In this document: positions 1-4,936 of the stretch, one piece after another
Position numbering within the stretch: the stretch's first letter is position 1
Layout of the letters: each line of letters opens with the position of its first letter
NCBI GenBank assembly: GCA_900555525.1
Contig: USLP01000077.1
Location: 1 to 6,635 of the forward strand
Source: an uncultured Eubacteriales bacterium
GTDB lineage: Bacteria; Bacillota; Clostridia; UMGS1840
DNA: 6,635 bases
Direction: 5' to 3'
Translations under genes and position numbers: made by a program
Notes under the pieces: generated by a model
What the model was told of the DNA's origin: nothing
Seen by the model: only the letters and a program-made list of their open reading frames with translations
The model's database searches: none

Positions 1-1539
1 ATCGGGCGCGTCCTTTGCGCTGACGTCCATAAACGAGAATTTGTCAAATATGTCCGTACCGAGAATTTTCGTACCGCAAAGTGCGGGGTGATCGTTTATA
101 AGCTCCTCCAAATGGCGCTTGCGAATCTTGTCCAGACTGCCGACGTTAAAGAAAAGTCTTGCAACTCCCGTCTCTTTTTGAGTTGTTTTACGTTTTTTGT
201 CCTTTTTTTCTTCTGCACGTGCAACCTTTACTTTGGCGGCTTTTTGCGGTTTTACGCTCATATACAAAAGCGATGCCGAAAGTGTGCGGATATCTCCGCC
301 GTCCGAAACAAATCTGTCCGCAATTTCATAAAATGCGCTTAAATCTTCATTTTCCGCTATTTCCTTTGCACGCAAAATTATACCGTCCGTCTTTGAAAGC
401 TCCGCTTCTTCCACAGAGGGGCGCTTTAAGGGCAGTATATTCGTTTTTGTATAATTCATAATTTCTTTAAGACGGTACATTTCACGGTTTGACAAAAAAG
501 TATATGCAATTCCTTCCTTTGCCGCACGTCCCGTCCTGCCTATGCGATGTACGTAATACTCATCGTTAAGCGGTATATCATAATTTATTACAGCGTCAAT
601 GTCGTCAACGTCAATTCCTCTTGCCGCAACGTCGGTCGCAATAAGAACGTTGATTTTTCCGATTCTGAACTTATACATTACTCTGTCTCTTTCGTGCTGT
701 TTCATGTCGCCGTGAAGTGCGGCGGCGCAAAAACCGCTCTCCGTAAGAGCCTCGCAAAGCTCGTCAACCATTTTTTTCGTATTGCAAAAAACAAGACAAA
801 GATTGAATTTTTTTATTGTAAGGAGCGCCTTTAACACATCGGTTTTCATGGCGTGCTTCATTTCCATGTAATACTGCGCTATCTTCGGTGCGCTCTCTTC
901 TTTATCGGGCGAAACCTTTATTCTTTGCGCATTATGAGAGAAACGTTTTGCAATTCCCAAAACCTCTTTCGGAACGGTAGCCGAAAACATCAGCTTCTGC
1001 GAATTTTCGGGGATTTTCGACAAAATAGCTTCTATGTCGGGCAAAAATCCCATGCTTAGCATTTCGTCCGCCTCGTCAAGCACAACTGTTCCTACCTCAT
1101 CGGTCTTTATTTTTTTTCGTTTATAAAGGTCGCAAAAGCGTCCCGGAGTAGCAACTATTATCTGCGGTTTCTGCCTTAAAGCGGTTATCTGACGTTCGAT
1201 ATTTTCGCCGCCGTATACAGGCAGAATACGCACATTTTCCATATACTTTGCCAGTCCCCGAAGCTCAGCGGCAACCTGTACGGCAAGCTCCCTTGTGGGG
1301 CATAACGCAACCCCCTGCACGCAGTCCTTAAACGGGTTTACATTCTGCAAAAGCGGTATTCCGAAAGCGAATGTCTTTCCCGTGCCTGTCGGGGACTGTG
1401 CCAAAATATCCGCCCCCGAAAGTGCGGGCGGTATCGCACGGCTTTGTATCGGGGTAGGATTCAAAATCCCCATATCCGATATTGCCCTTTTTATTTCTTC
1501 TTGTATTCTTTCGTTATCAAATGTTTTAAATTCGTTCAT
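1..1539 (-). CDS. DEAD-box ATP-dependent RNA helicase with C-terminal DbpA-type RNA-binding domain (3' end missing)
   Basis: This protein is an ATP-dependent RNA helicase that remodels structured RNA. Relatives (CsdA/DeaD, DbpA, CshA) act in ribosome assembly, cold adaptation and mRNA turnover. The window holds 513 residues, open to the left edge. Visible motifs in order: Q-motif TPIQ (29-32), motif I SPTGTGKT (49-56), PTRELA (81-86), TPGR (131-134), DEAD (155-158), SAT (186-188), ATDVAARGID (301-310) and HRIGRTGR (331-338). A lysine-rich linker (about 434-457) follows, then a DbpA-type RNA-binding domain from about 458, recognised by RLFFNVG and IFDKFSFMDV. That domain is nearly complete, so only its last residues and any tail are missing. 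The start is the ATG at 1539, preceded by AAAGGGA about 5 nt upstream, with a sigma-A promoter further up. The family is certain. Whether it is the CsdA, CshA or DbpA orthologue cannot be settled here, so no symbol is given. The S in motif I, where A is common, is a mild variant. Confidence 0.95.
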   Translation of the reverse strand, partial: MNEFKTFDNERIQEEIKRAISDMGILNPTPIQSRAIPPALSGADILAQSPTGTGKTFAFGIPLLQNVNPFKDCVQGVALCPTRELAVQVAAELRGLAKYMENVRILPVYGGENIERQITALRQKPQIIVATPGRFCDLYKRKKIKTDEVGTVVLDEADEMLSMGFLPDIEAILSKIPENSQKLMFSATVPKEVLGIAKRFSHNAQRIKVSPDKEESAPKIAQYYMEMKHAMKTDVLKALLTIKKFNLCLVFCNTKKMVDELCEALTESGFCAAALHGDMKQHERDRVMYKFRIGKINVLIATDVAARGIDVDDIDAVINYDIPLNDEYYVHRIGRTGRAAKEGIAYTFLSNREMYRLKEIMNYTKTNILPLKRPSVEEAELSKTDGIILRAKEIAENEDLSAFYEIADRFVSDGGDIRTLSASLLYMSVKPQKAAKVKVARAEEKKDKKRKTTQKETGVARLFFNVGSLDKIRKRHLEELINDHPALCGTKILGTDIFDKFSFMDVSAKDAPD

Positions 1540-1571
1540 AATTTCCCTTTCATATATCGTTTATCTTATCA

Positions 1572-1600
1572 ATTATACACCATTTACATGAAAAAGGCAA
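1572..1600 (-). promoter_or_regulatory. Sigma-A-type promoter of the DEAD-box helicase gene
   Basis: On the minus strand, TTGCCT (1595-1600) and a perfect TATAAT (1572-1577) are separated by 17 bp. The predicted transcript start is near 1565, which gives a leader of about 26 nt before the ATG at 1539 and includes the AAAGGGA ribosome-binding site. The promoter lies in the short gap after sigE, where no terminator hairpin is visible. The helicase may therefore be expressed both constitutively and by read-through from the spoIIG operon. Confidence 0.75.
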
Positions 1601-1626
1601 GCAAAAACAAGAAAAAATAAAAATAT

Positions 1627-2319
1627 TCACATATTTTTTTCCATAGCTTTCTTAAGCTTTGCAATAATCTTTTTTTCCAAACGGGAAATATACGATTGCG
1701 ATATACCCATTATATCCGCAACCTCCTTCTGCGTTTTTTCAATTCCTCCAAATATCCCGAACCGTAGCCCTATAATAAGCCTTTCCCGCTCCTTGAGCCT
1801 TAAAACCGCAGAAAGAAGCAGCTCCTTTTCAAACTTATTTTCTATCTCGCTGTGTATAATGTCATCGTCCGTTCCCAAAATATCCGAAAGAAGCAGTTCG
1901 TTGCCCTCGCCGTCCGTTGAAAGCGGTTCGTCAAGCGATATGTCGCTTCGGCGGTTTGAAATCTTGCGAAGATACATAAGTATTTCGTTTTCGATACATC
2001 GGGACGCATACGTCGCAAGCTTTATCGCTTTTTCGTTATTAAAGGAATTGACTGCTTTTATAAGTCCTATCGTACCGATTGACGTTAAATCTTCAAGGGA
2101 AATCCCCGTGTTTTCAAATTTTTTGGCTATGTATACAACGAGCCGAAGATTATGCTCTATAAGCGTATTTTTTGCGTTTTCATCAGGCAGGGCGCGTATC
2201 GCCTCCGCCTCCGCTTCATCGGAAAGCGGCGGCGGAAGAGTGTCCGTGCTCCCCACATAAAAGCACTCGCTTCCTAAAAATCTTTTAAAAAGCTTTATTA
2301 AAAAATTTTTTATATTCAT
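1627..2319 (-). CDS. sigE: Pro-sigma-E, mother-cell-specific sporulation sigma factor
   Basis: Sigma-70-family factor that directs early mother-cell transcription after asymmetric division. It is made as an inactive precursor cleaved by SpoIIGA. From the ATG at 2319 it is 230 aa, close to the family length. Residues 1-21 form an amphipathic, basic and hydrophobic pro-sequence. The run [13 protein letters not shown] (20-32) matches the conserved processing region (YYIGGSEALPPPL in B. subtilis), so cleavage is expected near Y21/V22. Region 2 spans about 56-119, with [28 protein letters not shown] and [18 protein letters not shown]. The [12 protein letters not shown] motif follows, and region 4 carries a helix-turn-helix with [20 protein letters not shown]. 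An upstream in-frame TTG at 2337 is rejected as start because AAAGGA (2329-2334) lies between it and the ATG at correct spacing. The gene is 14 bp after spoIIGA in the same operon. sigG, often the next gene, is absent. Confidence 0.97.
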   Translation of the reverse strand: MNIKNFLIKLFKRFLGSECFYVGSTDTLPPPLSDEAEAEAIRALPDENAKNTLIEHNLRLVVYIAKKFENTGISLEDLTSIGTIGLIKAVNSFNNEKAIKLATYASRCIENEILMYLRKISNRRSDISLDEPLSTDGEGNELLLSDILGTDDDIIHSEIENKFEKELLLSAVLRLKERERLIIGLRFGIFGGIEKTQKEVADIMGISQSYISRLEKKIIAKLKKAMEKNM

Positions 2320-2325
2320 TTCTGT

Positions 2326-2334
2326 CCGTCCTTT
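2326..2334 (-). promoter_or_regulatory. Ribosome-binding site that fixes the sigE start
   Basis: The minus strand reads AAAGGACGG, with AAAGGA 9 nt before the ATG at 2319. Its first A is the last base of the spoIIGA TGA stop (2334-2336), so translation of the two genes is likely coupled. The site rules out the in-frame TTG at 2337 as the start, because that codon lies upstream of the Shine-Dalgarno sequence. Confidence 0.8.
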
Positions 2335-3131
2335 CAAACAAGCGTAAGCGGATTTATAACCGCATCATATCCCAAATCATAAAAATCCTCTTTTGAAATT
2401 GCCGCCACGGCTTGTGTTTCCCTGTTTTCGTATATAAGCTTATCAGGCTTAAAGCCGTAAAGCAAGTCATATTTTCCCGACGCTGTTCGGCAGGGTATCA
2501 ATCTGAAATTTTTTATTTTTGAGATTGACGAAGCCGTTACGGCGTCCTCGATTTTACTTTTTGAAATTATCACGACGGGAAGTCGGCTTATCGGGTCAAC
2601 AAGAGAATTCCCCGTATCGGAAAAAGCACGCAGTCTAAACGTTTTTCCGTTATAAAAAAGTATTATATCGGCTGTAAGTTCCTTCTTTTTGAGTGCGTTT
2701 CCTATAAGCATAAAAATCCCCCTTCCCATAACTGCAATAAAAAGTATGCCGAAAAAAATCCCGACGGCAACGGAATTACCCGTCAGTCTACCCTGAGGCA
2801 CAAATCCCGATGTGAAATATATTCCGCCCGCCAATATAAAATTTGCCGCCATGTATGTAAAAAGATATTTCATAAAATCCGATACCGATTTCATTTTAAA
2901 CGCAATAAACATCATGCCTGTCAGCGTGATTATTTTTGGCATTGTCCCTCGCATAAAACCCCACGGAAGGGTGTATACCGCGCATACATAAGCCGCTCCC
3001 AGCCCTGCTGAAAAAATCCCTCTCAAAAAACCGAATTTCTTTCCCCAAACAGCACAGACCGCATAAATGAGGAACAAATCAATAAAAAAATTTTCAAAAA
3101 AAAGCGCGTCTATATAAACATACGTTGTCAT
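2334..3131 (-). CDS. spoIIGA: SpoIIGA, membrane-embedded aspartic protease that processes pro-sigma-E
   Basis: Sporulation protease, 265 aa. It sits in the septal membrane on the mother-cell side and cleaves pro-sigma-E after a forespore signal (SpoIIR in known systems). The N-terminal half holds about five hydrophobic segments (roughly 10-28, 39-56, 64-80, 88-107, 120-142) and starts with the family-typical [17 protein letters not shown]. The cytoplasmic half carries the catalytic DTGN motif at 172-175 followed by SLVDP. D172 corresponds to the catalytic Asp (D183) of B. subtilis SpoIIGA; the enzyme works as a dimer with one such Asp per subunit. Further family blocks are [19 protein letters not shown] and DAVINPLTL near the C-terminus. 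The start is the ATG at 3131, with AGAGGA (3138-3143) 6 nt upstream. An in-frame TTG at 3149 precedes the Shine-Dalgarno and is rejected. It is the first gene of the spoIIG operon. Confidence 0.96.
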   Translation of the reverse strand: MTTYVYIDALFFENFFIDLFLIYAVCAVWGKKFGFLRGIFSAGLGAAYVCAVYTLPWGFMRGTMPKIITLTGMMFIAFKMKSVSDFMKYLFTYMAANFILAGGIYFTSGFVPQGRLTGNSVAVGIFFGILFIAVMGRGIFMLIGNALKKKELTADIILFYNGKTFRLRAFSDTGNSLVDPISRLPVVIISKSKIEDAVTASSISKIKNFRLIPCRTASGKYDLLYGFKPDKLIYENRETQAVAAISKEDFYDLGYDAVINPLTLV

Positions 3132-3137
3132 AACGAT

Positions 3138-3143
3138 TCCTCT
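3138..3143 (-). promoter_or_regulatory. Ribosome-binding site that fixes the spoIIGA start
   Basis: AGAGGA on the minus strand lies 6 nt before the ATG at 3131. The upstream in-frame TTG (3147-3149) falls on the 5' side of this site and cannot use it, so the shorter 265-aa protein is preferred. Confidence 0.75.
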
Positions 3144-3160
3144 TTTCAACTATGTATAAG

Positions 3161-3194
3161 ATTATAGCACACTTTTTCTGAAAATTTTAACCAA
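3161..3194 (-). promoter_or_regulatory. spoIIG operon promoter with 22-bp spacer
   Basis: The minus strand shows TTGGTT (3189-3194), then exactly 22 bp, then a perfect TATAAT (3161-3166). The predicted transcript start near 3154 gives a leader of about 23 nt. At the ordinary 17-bp spacing the hexamer would be TAAAAT, a poor -35. The B. subtilis spoIIG promoter is sigma-A dependent with the same unusually long 22-bp spacer, and Spo0A-phosphate is needed to help polymerase use it. The match in spacing and position before spoIIGA suggests the same mechanism here. Confidence 0.75.
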
Positions 3195-3197
3195 TTT

Positions 3198-3204
3198 TGT
3201 CGCA
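3198..3204 (+). promoter_or_regulatory. Putative Spo0A-binding site (0A box) upstream of the spoIIG -35
   Basis: TGTCGCA on the plus strand matches the 0A-box consensus TGTCGAA at 6 of 7 positions, including the TGNCG core. It starts 3 bp upstream of the -35 hexamer (3189-3194), where Spo0A contacts sigma region 4 at B. subtilis spoIIG. A weaker half-match, TAACCAA (3188-3194), lies exactly 10 bp away and covers the -35 itself, which is the phasing of tandem 0A boxes. A 7-bp motif alone could be chance; position and context are what support it. Confidence 0.6.
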
Positions 3205-3220
3205 TTAAAAAAATTTTTTA

Positions 3221-3254
3221 TAAAAAAAGAACAGCCCCGAAAAAGGCTGTTCTT
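3221..3254 (-). terminator. Intrinsic terminator of the DUF975 operon
   Basis: On the minus strand a perfect 10-bp stem AAGAACAGCC/GGCTGTTCTT (arms 3245-3254 and 3227-3236) closes an 8-nt loop and runs directly into a T-rich tract (3222-3228). It begins 8 bp after the stop codon of the second DUF975 gene and lies just upstream of the spoIIG control region, insulating that region from the DUF975 operon. Confidence 0.9.
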
Positions 3255-3262
3255 GCCGTTAT

Positions 3263-3961
3263 TTAAAATTCCCGAAATTCGGGCTGTAAAACATCGGGCT
3301 TCAAAGCTTCGTAAAAAGCCGCCTCCGCCGCGCTCATATAAGGTGCAAGCCACAGCATACCGATTCCGCACGTTAAAGCCGCCAAAAGCGCCCAGCCGAT
3401 AAACGAAAAGTGCAGGCAAAAAAGACGCCATTTATTTCCGTACATCATTTCTTTTGACTTTCGCATTGCGTCCATAACGGACATATCAGGATTTTCGGCA
3501 AGTATGTACGGCATCATCGCATATCTGTATACAGCCACAATCCCCGGTATTACAAAAAGCAAGCTCCAAAGAAAAACGAACACTCCGCGGATTATTACAA
3601 GCAAAATGCCCTTTCCCAATTTGGAATAATATCCGAACAAATCCGTAAACTGCGGATTTTCTCCTCGCAGTAAATTCAAATTGAAACGAACGTAGCCCAA
3701 TTCCGTTACGCCCTTAACGCACAGCAAAAGTACTGCGTAAACAATGGTAAAGCCCGCCAAAAATTGAAAAATTCCGCTTTCAAATATACTCGGATAACCA
3801 AAACCGTAATCCGCATTATTGTAAGAAGAACTAAAATTTGCATTTGCGCCGTAAAGATAATCCCCTGCCAAAATCGTTGCAACAAGCTCCGTAAGAACGC
3901 TAAGTCCCCAGTTGCCCTTAAGCGCTTCAAGCGCTCTTTTTTTGAAATCGTAAGAAAACAT
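3263..3961 (-). CDS. DUF975-family integral membrane protein (second of a tandem pair)
   Basis: Membrane protein of unknown function, 232 aa, matching the DUF975 family pattern. The N-terminus has the family signature FKKRALEALKGNWGLSVL (6-23). A non-conserved Ser/Asn/Tyr/Gly-rich loop follows (about 38-62). The hydrophobic core has segments near 64-82, 119-145 and 183-206. The typical blocks GYVRFNLNLLRGENP (89-103), FLWSLLFVIPGIVAVYRYAMMPYILAENP (130-158), an amphipathic DAMRKSKEMMYGNKWRLF (164-181) and LHFSFIGWALL (183-193) are all present. The start is the ATG at 3961, with a strong AAGGAGGA (3968-3975) 6 nt upstream. It lies 22 bp after the first DUF975 gene, so they are co-transcribed, and it ends just before a terminator. 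Family assignment is from remembered sequence pattern; the biochemical role is not known and none is proposed. Confidence 0.88.
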   Translation of the reverse strand: MFSYDFKKRALEALKGNWGLSVLTELVATILAGDYLYGANANFSSSYNNADYGFGYPSIFESGIFQFLAGFTIVYAVLLLCVKGVTELGYVRFNLNLLRGENPQFTDLFGYYSKLGKGILLVIIRGVFVFLWSLLFVIPGIVAVYRYAMMPYILAENPDMSVMDAMRKSKEMMYGNKWRLFCLHFSFIGWALLAALTCGIGMLWLAPYMSAAEAAFYEALKPDVLQPEFREF

Positions 3962-3967
3962 ACTGTA

Positions 3968-3975
3968 TCCTCCTT
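3968..3975 (-). promoter_or_regulatory. Strong ribosome-binding site of the second DUF975 gene
   Basis: AAGGAGGA on the minus strand is nearly the full anti-16S complement, 6 nt before the ATG at 3961. It is the strongest Shine-Dalgarno in the window and sits in the 22-bp gap between the paired genes. The first gene has only a weak or distant site, so the second protein is probably made in excess. Confidence 0.75.
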
Positions 3976-3983
3976 ATATAAAT

Positions 3984-4739
3984 TTATTTACTCTCGTATG
4001 CATTACATTCCCTGTAATAAAAATACAGAGAAACAAGGAAACAAGCCTCCGTAAAAAATGCGCCTATAATAAGCGCGCAAGCGCCGAGCATATACCAAGG
4101 AATGAAATAAAGTATAAACAAAACCATATTAAGCTTTCTTCCCTGTATAAGCTTACGGCTTATTTTCATAGCCGTTATGCCGTCAAGCTTCGGATTGTCC
4201 GCAATAACGCACGGCGTGAGTATATACGCCAAAGAAACGTATATGCCGGCAATCAGAGCCGCAATTTCAACCGCATACATAAACATAGAAAAAAACGTAT
4301 AGTCCACCACATTTAAGAGCAGCAACTCATAAATACGGTTGAACACCGCAGGCGTACATAAAAACGATAAAAACGAAAACAATACCTTTGTTATAAGTAT
4401 CGGCTTAACGCTTGGTACAAACACAATATTTGCCGCCGTAAAGAAAAAAGCAAATTTATTTTTAACCATTTCGTGCCTATGAAATATAACGGCATACATA
4501 GTCGCCGTAAACGTAAAAGTAAGCGCCGCCGTTACGCTTGACGCAACAAAAATCATAAATTCATCAAACACACCGAGTGTAACATCGCCCGTCAAATAAG
4601 AATATATAAAGCTGTTCGGAATAAGCAGAAGAAAAACAACGCTCGGCACAATAAGCCACAGCGCAAACATCGCCCAATTTCCCTGTATTGCCTCCATCGC
4701 CTTTCGGCGCATTTCTCCAAACGCTATCCTTTTTCTCAT
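3984..4739 (-). CDS. Divergent DUF975-like integral membrane protein (first of a tandem pair)
   Basis: Membrane protein of unknown function, 251 aa, and a diverged paralogue of its downstream neighbour. Shared blocks are the N-terminal MRRKAMEAIQGNWAMFAL (10-27) and the YILTPCVIADNP...AMKISRKLIQGRK stretch (172-202), which aligns with YILAENP...AMRKSKEMMYGNK of the neighbour. Hydrophobic segments lie near 23-49, 60-86, 112-130, 150-174, 204-225 and 227-242. The middle (about 85-150) has lost the family's GYxRFxLxLxRGExP block and is unrecognisable. The start is taken as the ATG at 4739. The nearest Shine-Dalgarno-like run (AAAGGGAA) is about 13 nt away, so initiation may be weak; the ATG at 4712 (M10), preceded by GGAGAA, is an alternative. 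The gene is driven by a perfect sigma-A promoter and co-transcribed with the next gene. Confidence 0.8.
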   Translation of the reverse strand: MRKRIAFGEMRRKAMEAIQGNWAMFALWLIVPSVVFLLLIPNSFIYSYLTGDVTLGVFDEFMIFVASSVTAALTFTFTATMYAVIFHRHEMVKNKFAFFFTAANIVFVPSVKPILITKVLFSFLSFLCTPAVFNRIYELLLLNVVDYTFFSMFMYAVEIAALIAGIYVSLAYILTPCVIADNPKLDGITAMKISRKLIQGRKLNMVLFILYFIPWYMLGACALIIGAFFTEACFLVSLYFYYRECNAYESK

Positions 4740-4773
4740 TTTCCGTTCCGCTTCCCTTTCGTTTTATAGGTAT

Positions 4774-4802
4774 ATTATACTACATTGTTTTTCATTTGTC
4801 AA
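4774..4802 (-). promoter_or_regulatory. Perfect-consensus sigma-A promoter of the DUF975 operon
   Basis: The minus strand carries TTGACA (4797-4802) and TATAAT (4774-4779) separated by exactly 17 bp, identical to the housekeeping consensus at all 12 positions with optimal spacing. The transcript should start near 4767, with a leader of about 28 nt. No operator-like inverted repeat overlaps it, so strong vegetative expression is expected. Confidence 0.9.
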
Positions 4803-4839
4803 TCATTTTTTAGCGGCAGACATAAAGAAAACGTACAAA

Positions 4840-4875
4840 CCTACGGACGGAACGCCATTAAGGCGCGTTCCCTAC
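4840..4875. repeat. Intergenic palindromic element, unassigned
   Basis: A perfect 7-bp inverted repeat GGAACGC (4849-4855) / GCGTTCC (4865-4871) encloses a 9-nt loop. The inner bases GCC and GGC allow an alternative pairing with a 2-nt bulge. Five-base direct repeats CCTAC lie at 4840-4844 and 4871-4875. No T-tract follows on either strand, so it is not an intrinsic terminator. It is more GC-rich than its surroundings. It could be a dispersed palindromic repeat or small non-autonomous element of the kind common in Clostridia, or a protein-binding site; one copy cannot decide. Confidence 0.4.
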
Positions 4876-4900
4876 AATGGAAATTTAAGGTTTATACAAA

Positions 4901-4930
4901 TAAAAAAGCAAGGCAGAGCTGAGCCCTGCC
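4901..4930 (-). terminator. Intrinsic terminator of spoIIE
   Basis: On the minus strand an 8-bp stem (with one G-T pair) formed by GGCAGGGC and GCTCTGCC (4912-4930) closes a 3-nt loop. It is followed by TTGC and a six-T run (4902-4907). It starts 6 bp after the spoIIE stop codon and separates spoIIE from the DUF975 operon promoter. Confidence 0.85.
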
Positions 4931-4936
4931 CCAAAA

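Noticed and set aside
1016..1022. A perfect 0A-box heptamer (TTCGACA) inside the helicase gene
   Set aside because: It is deep in coding sequence with no promoter beside it. A heptamer is expected by chance at this frequency in AT-rich DNA.
88..1059. Several plus-strand open frames of 68-100 codons
   Set aside because: They overlap the continuous helicase coding frame on the minus strand, whose motifs are intact throughout. Their translations are low-complexity and show no domain.
1793..2260. A 155-codon open frame on the plus strand, antisense to sigE
   Set aside because: It lies wholly within the strongly conserved sigE reading frame, is rich in serine as expected of an antisense shadow, and has no homology-like motif of its own.
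3271..3283. Small palindrome CCCGAAATTCGGG at the 3' end of the second DUF975 gene
   Set aside because: It has only a single-base centre, encodes the last residues of the protein, and is followed within 20 bp by a much stronger terminator hairpin.
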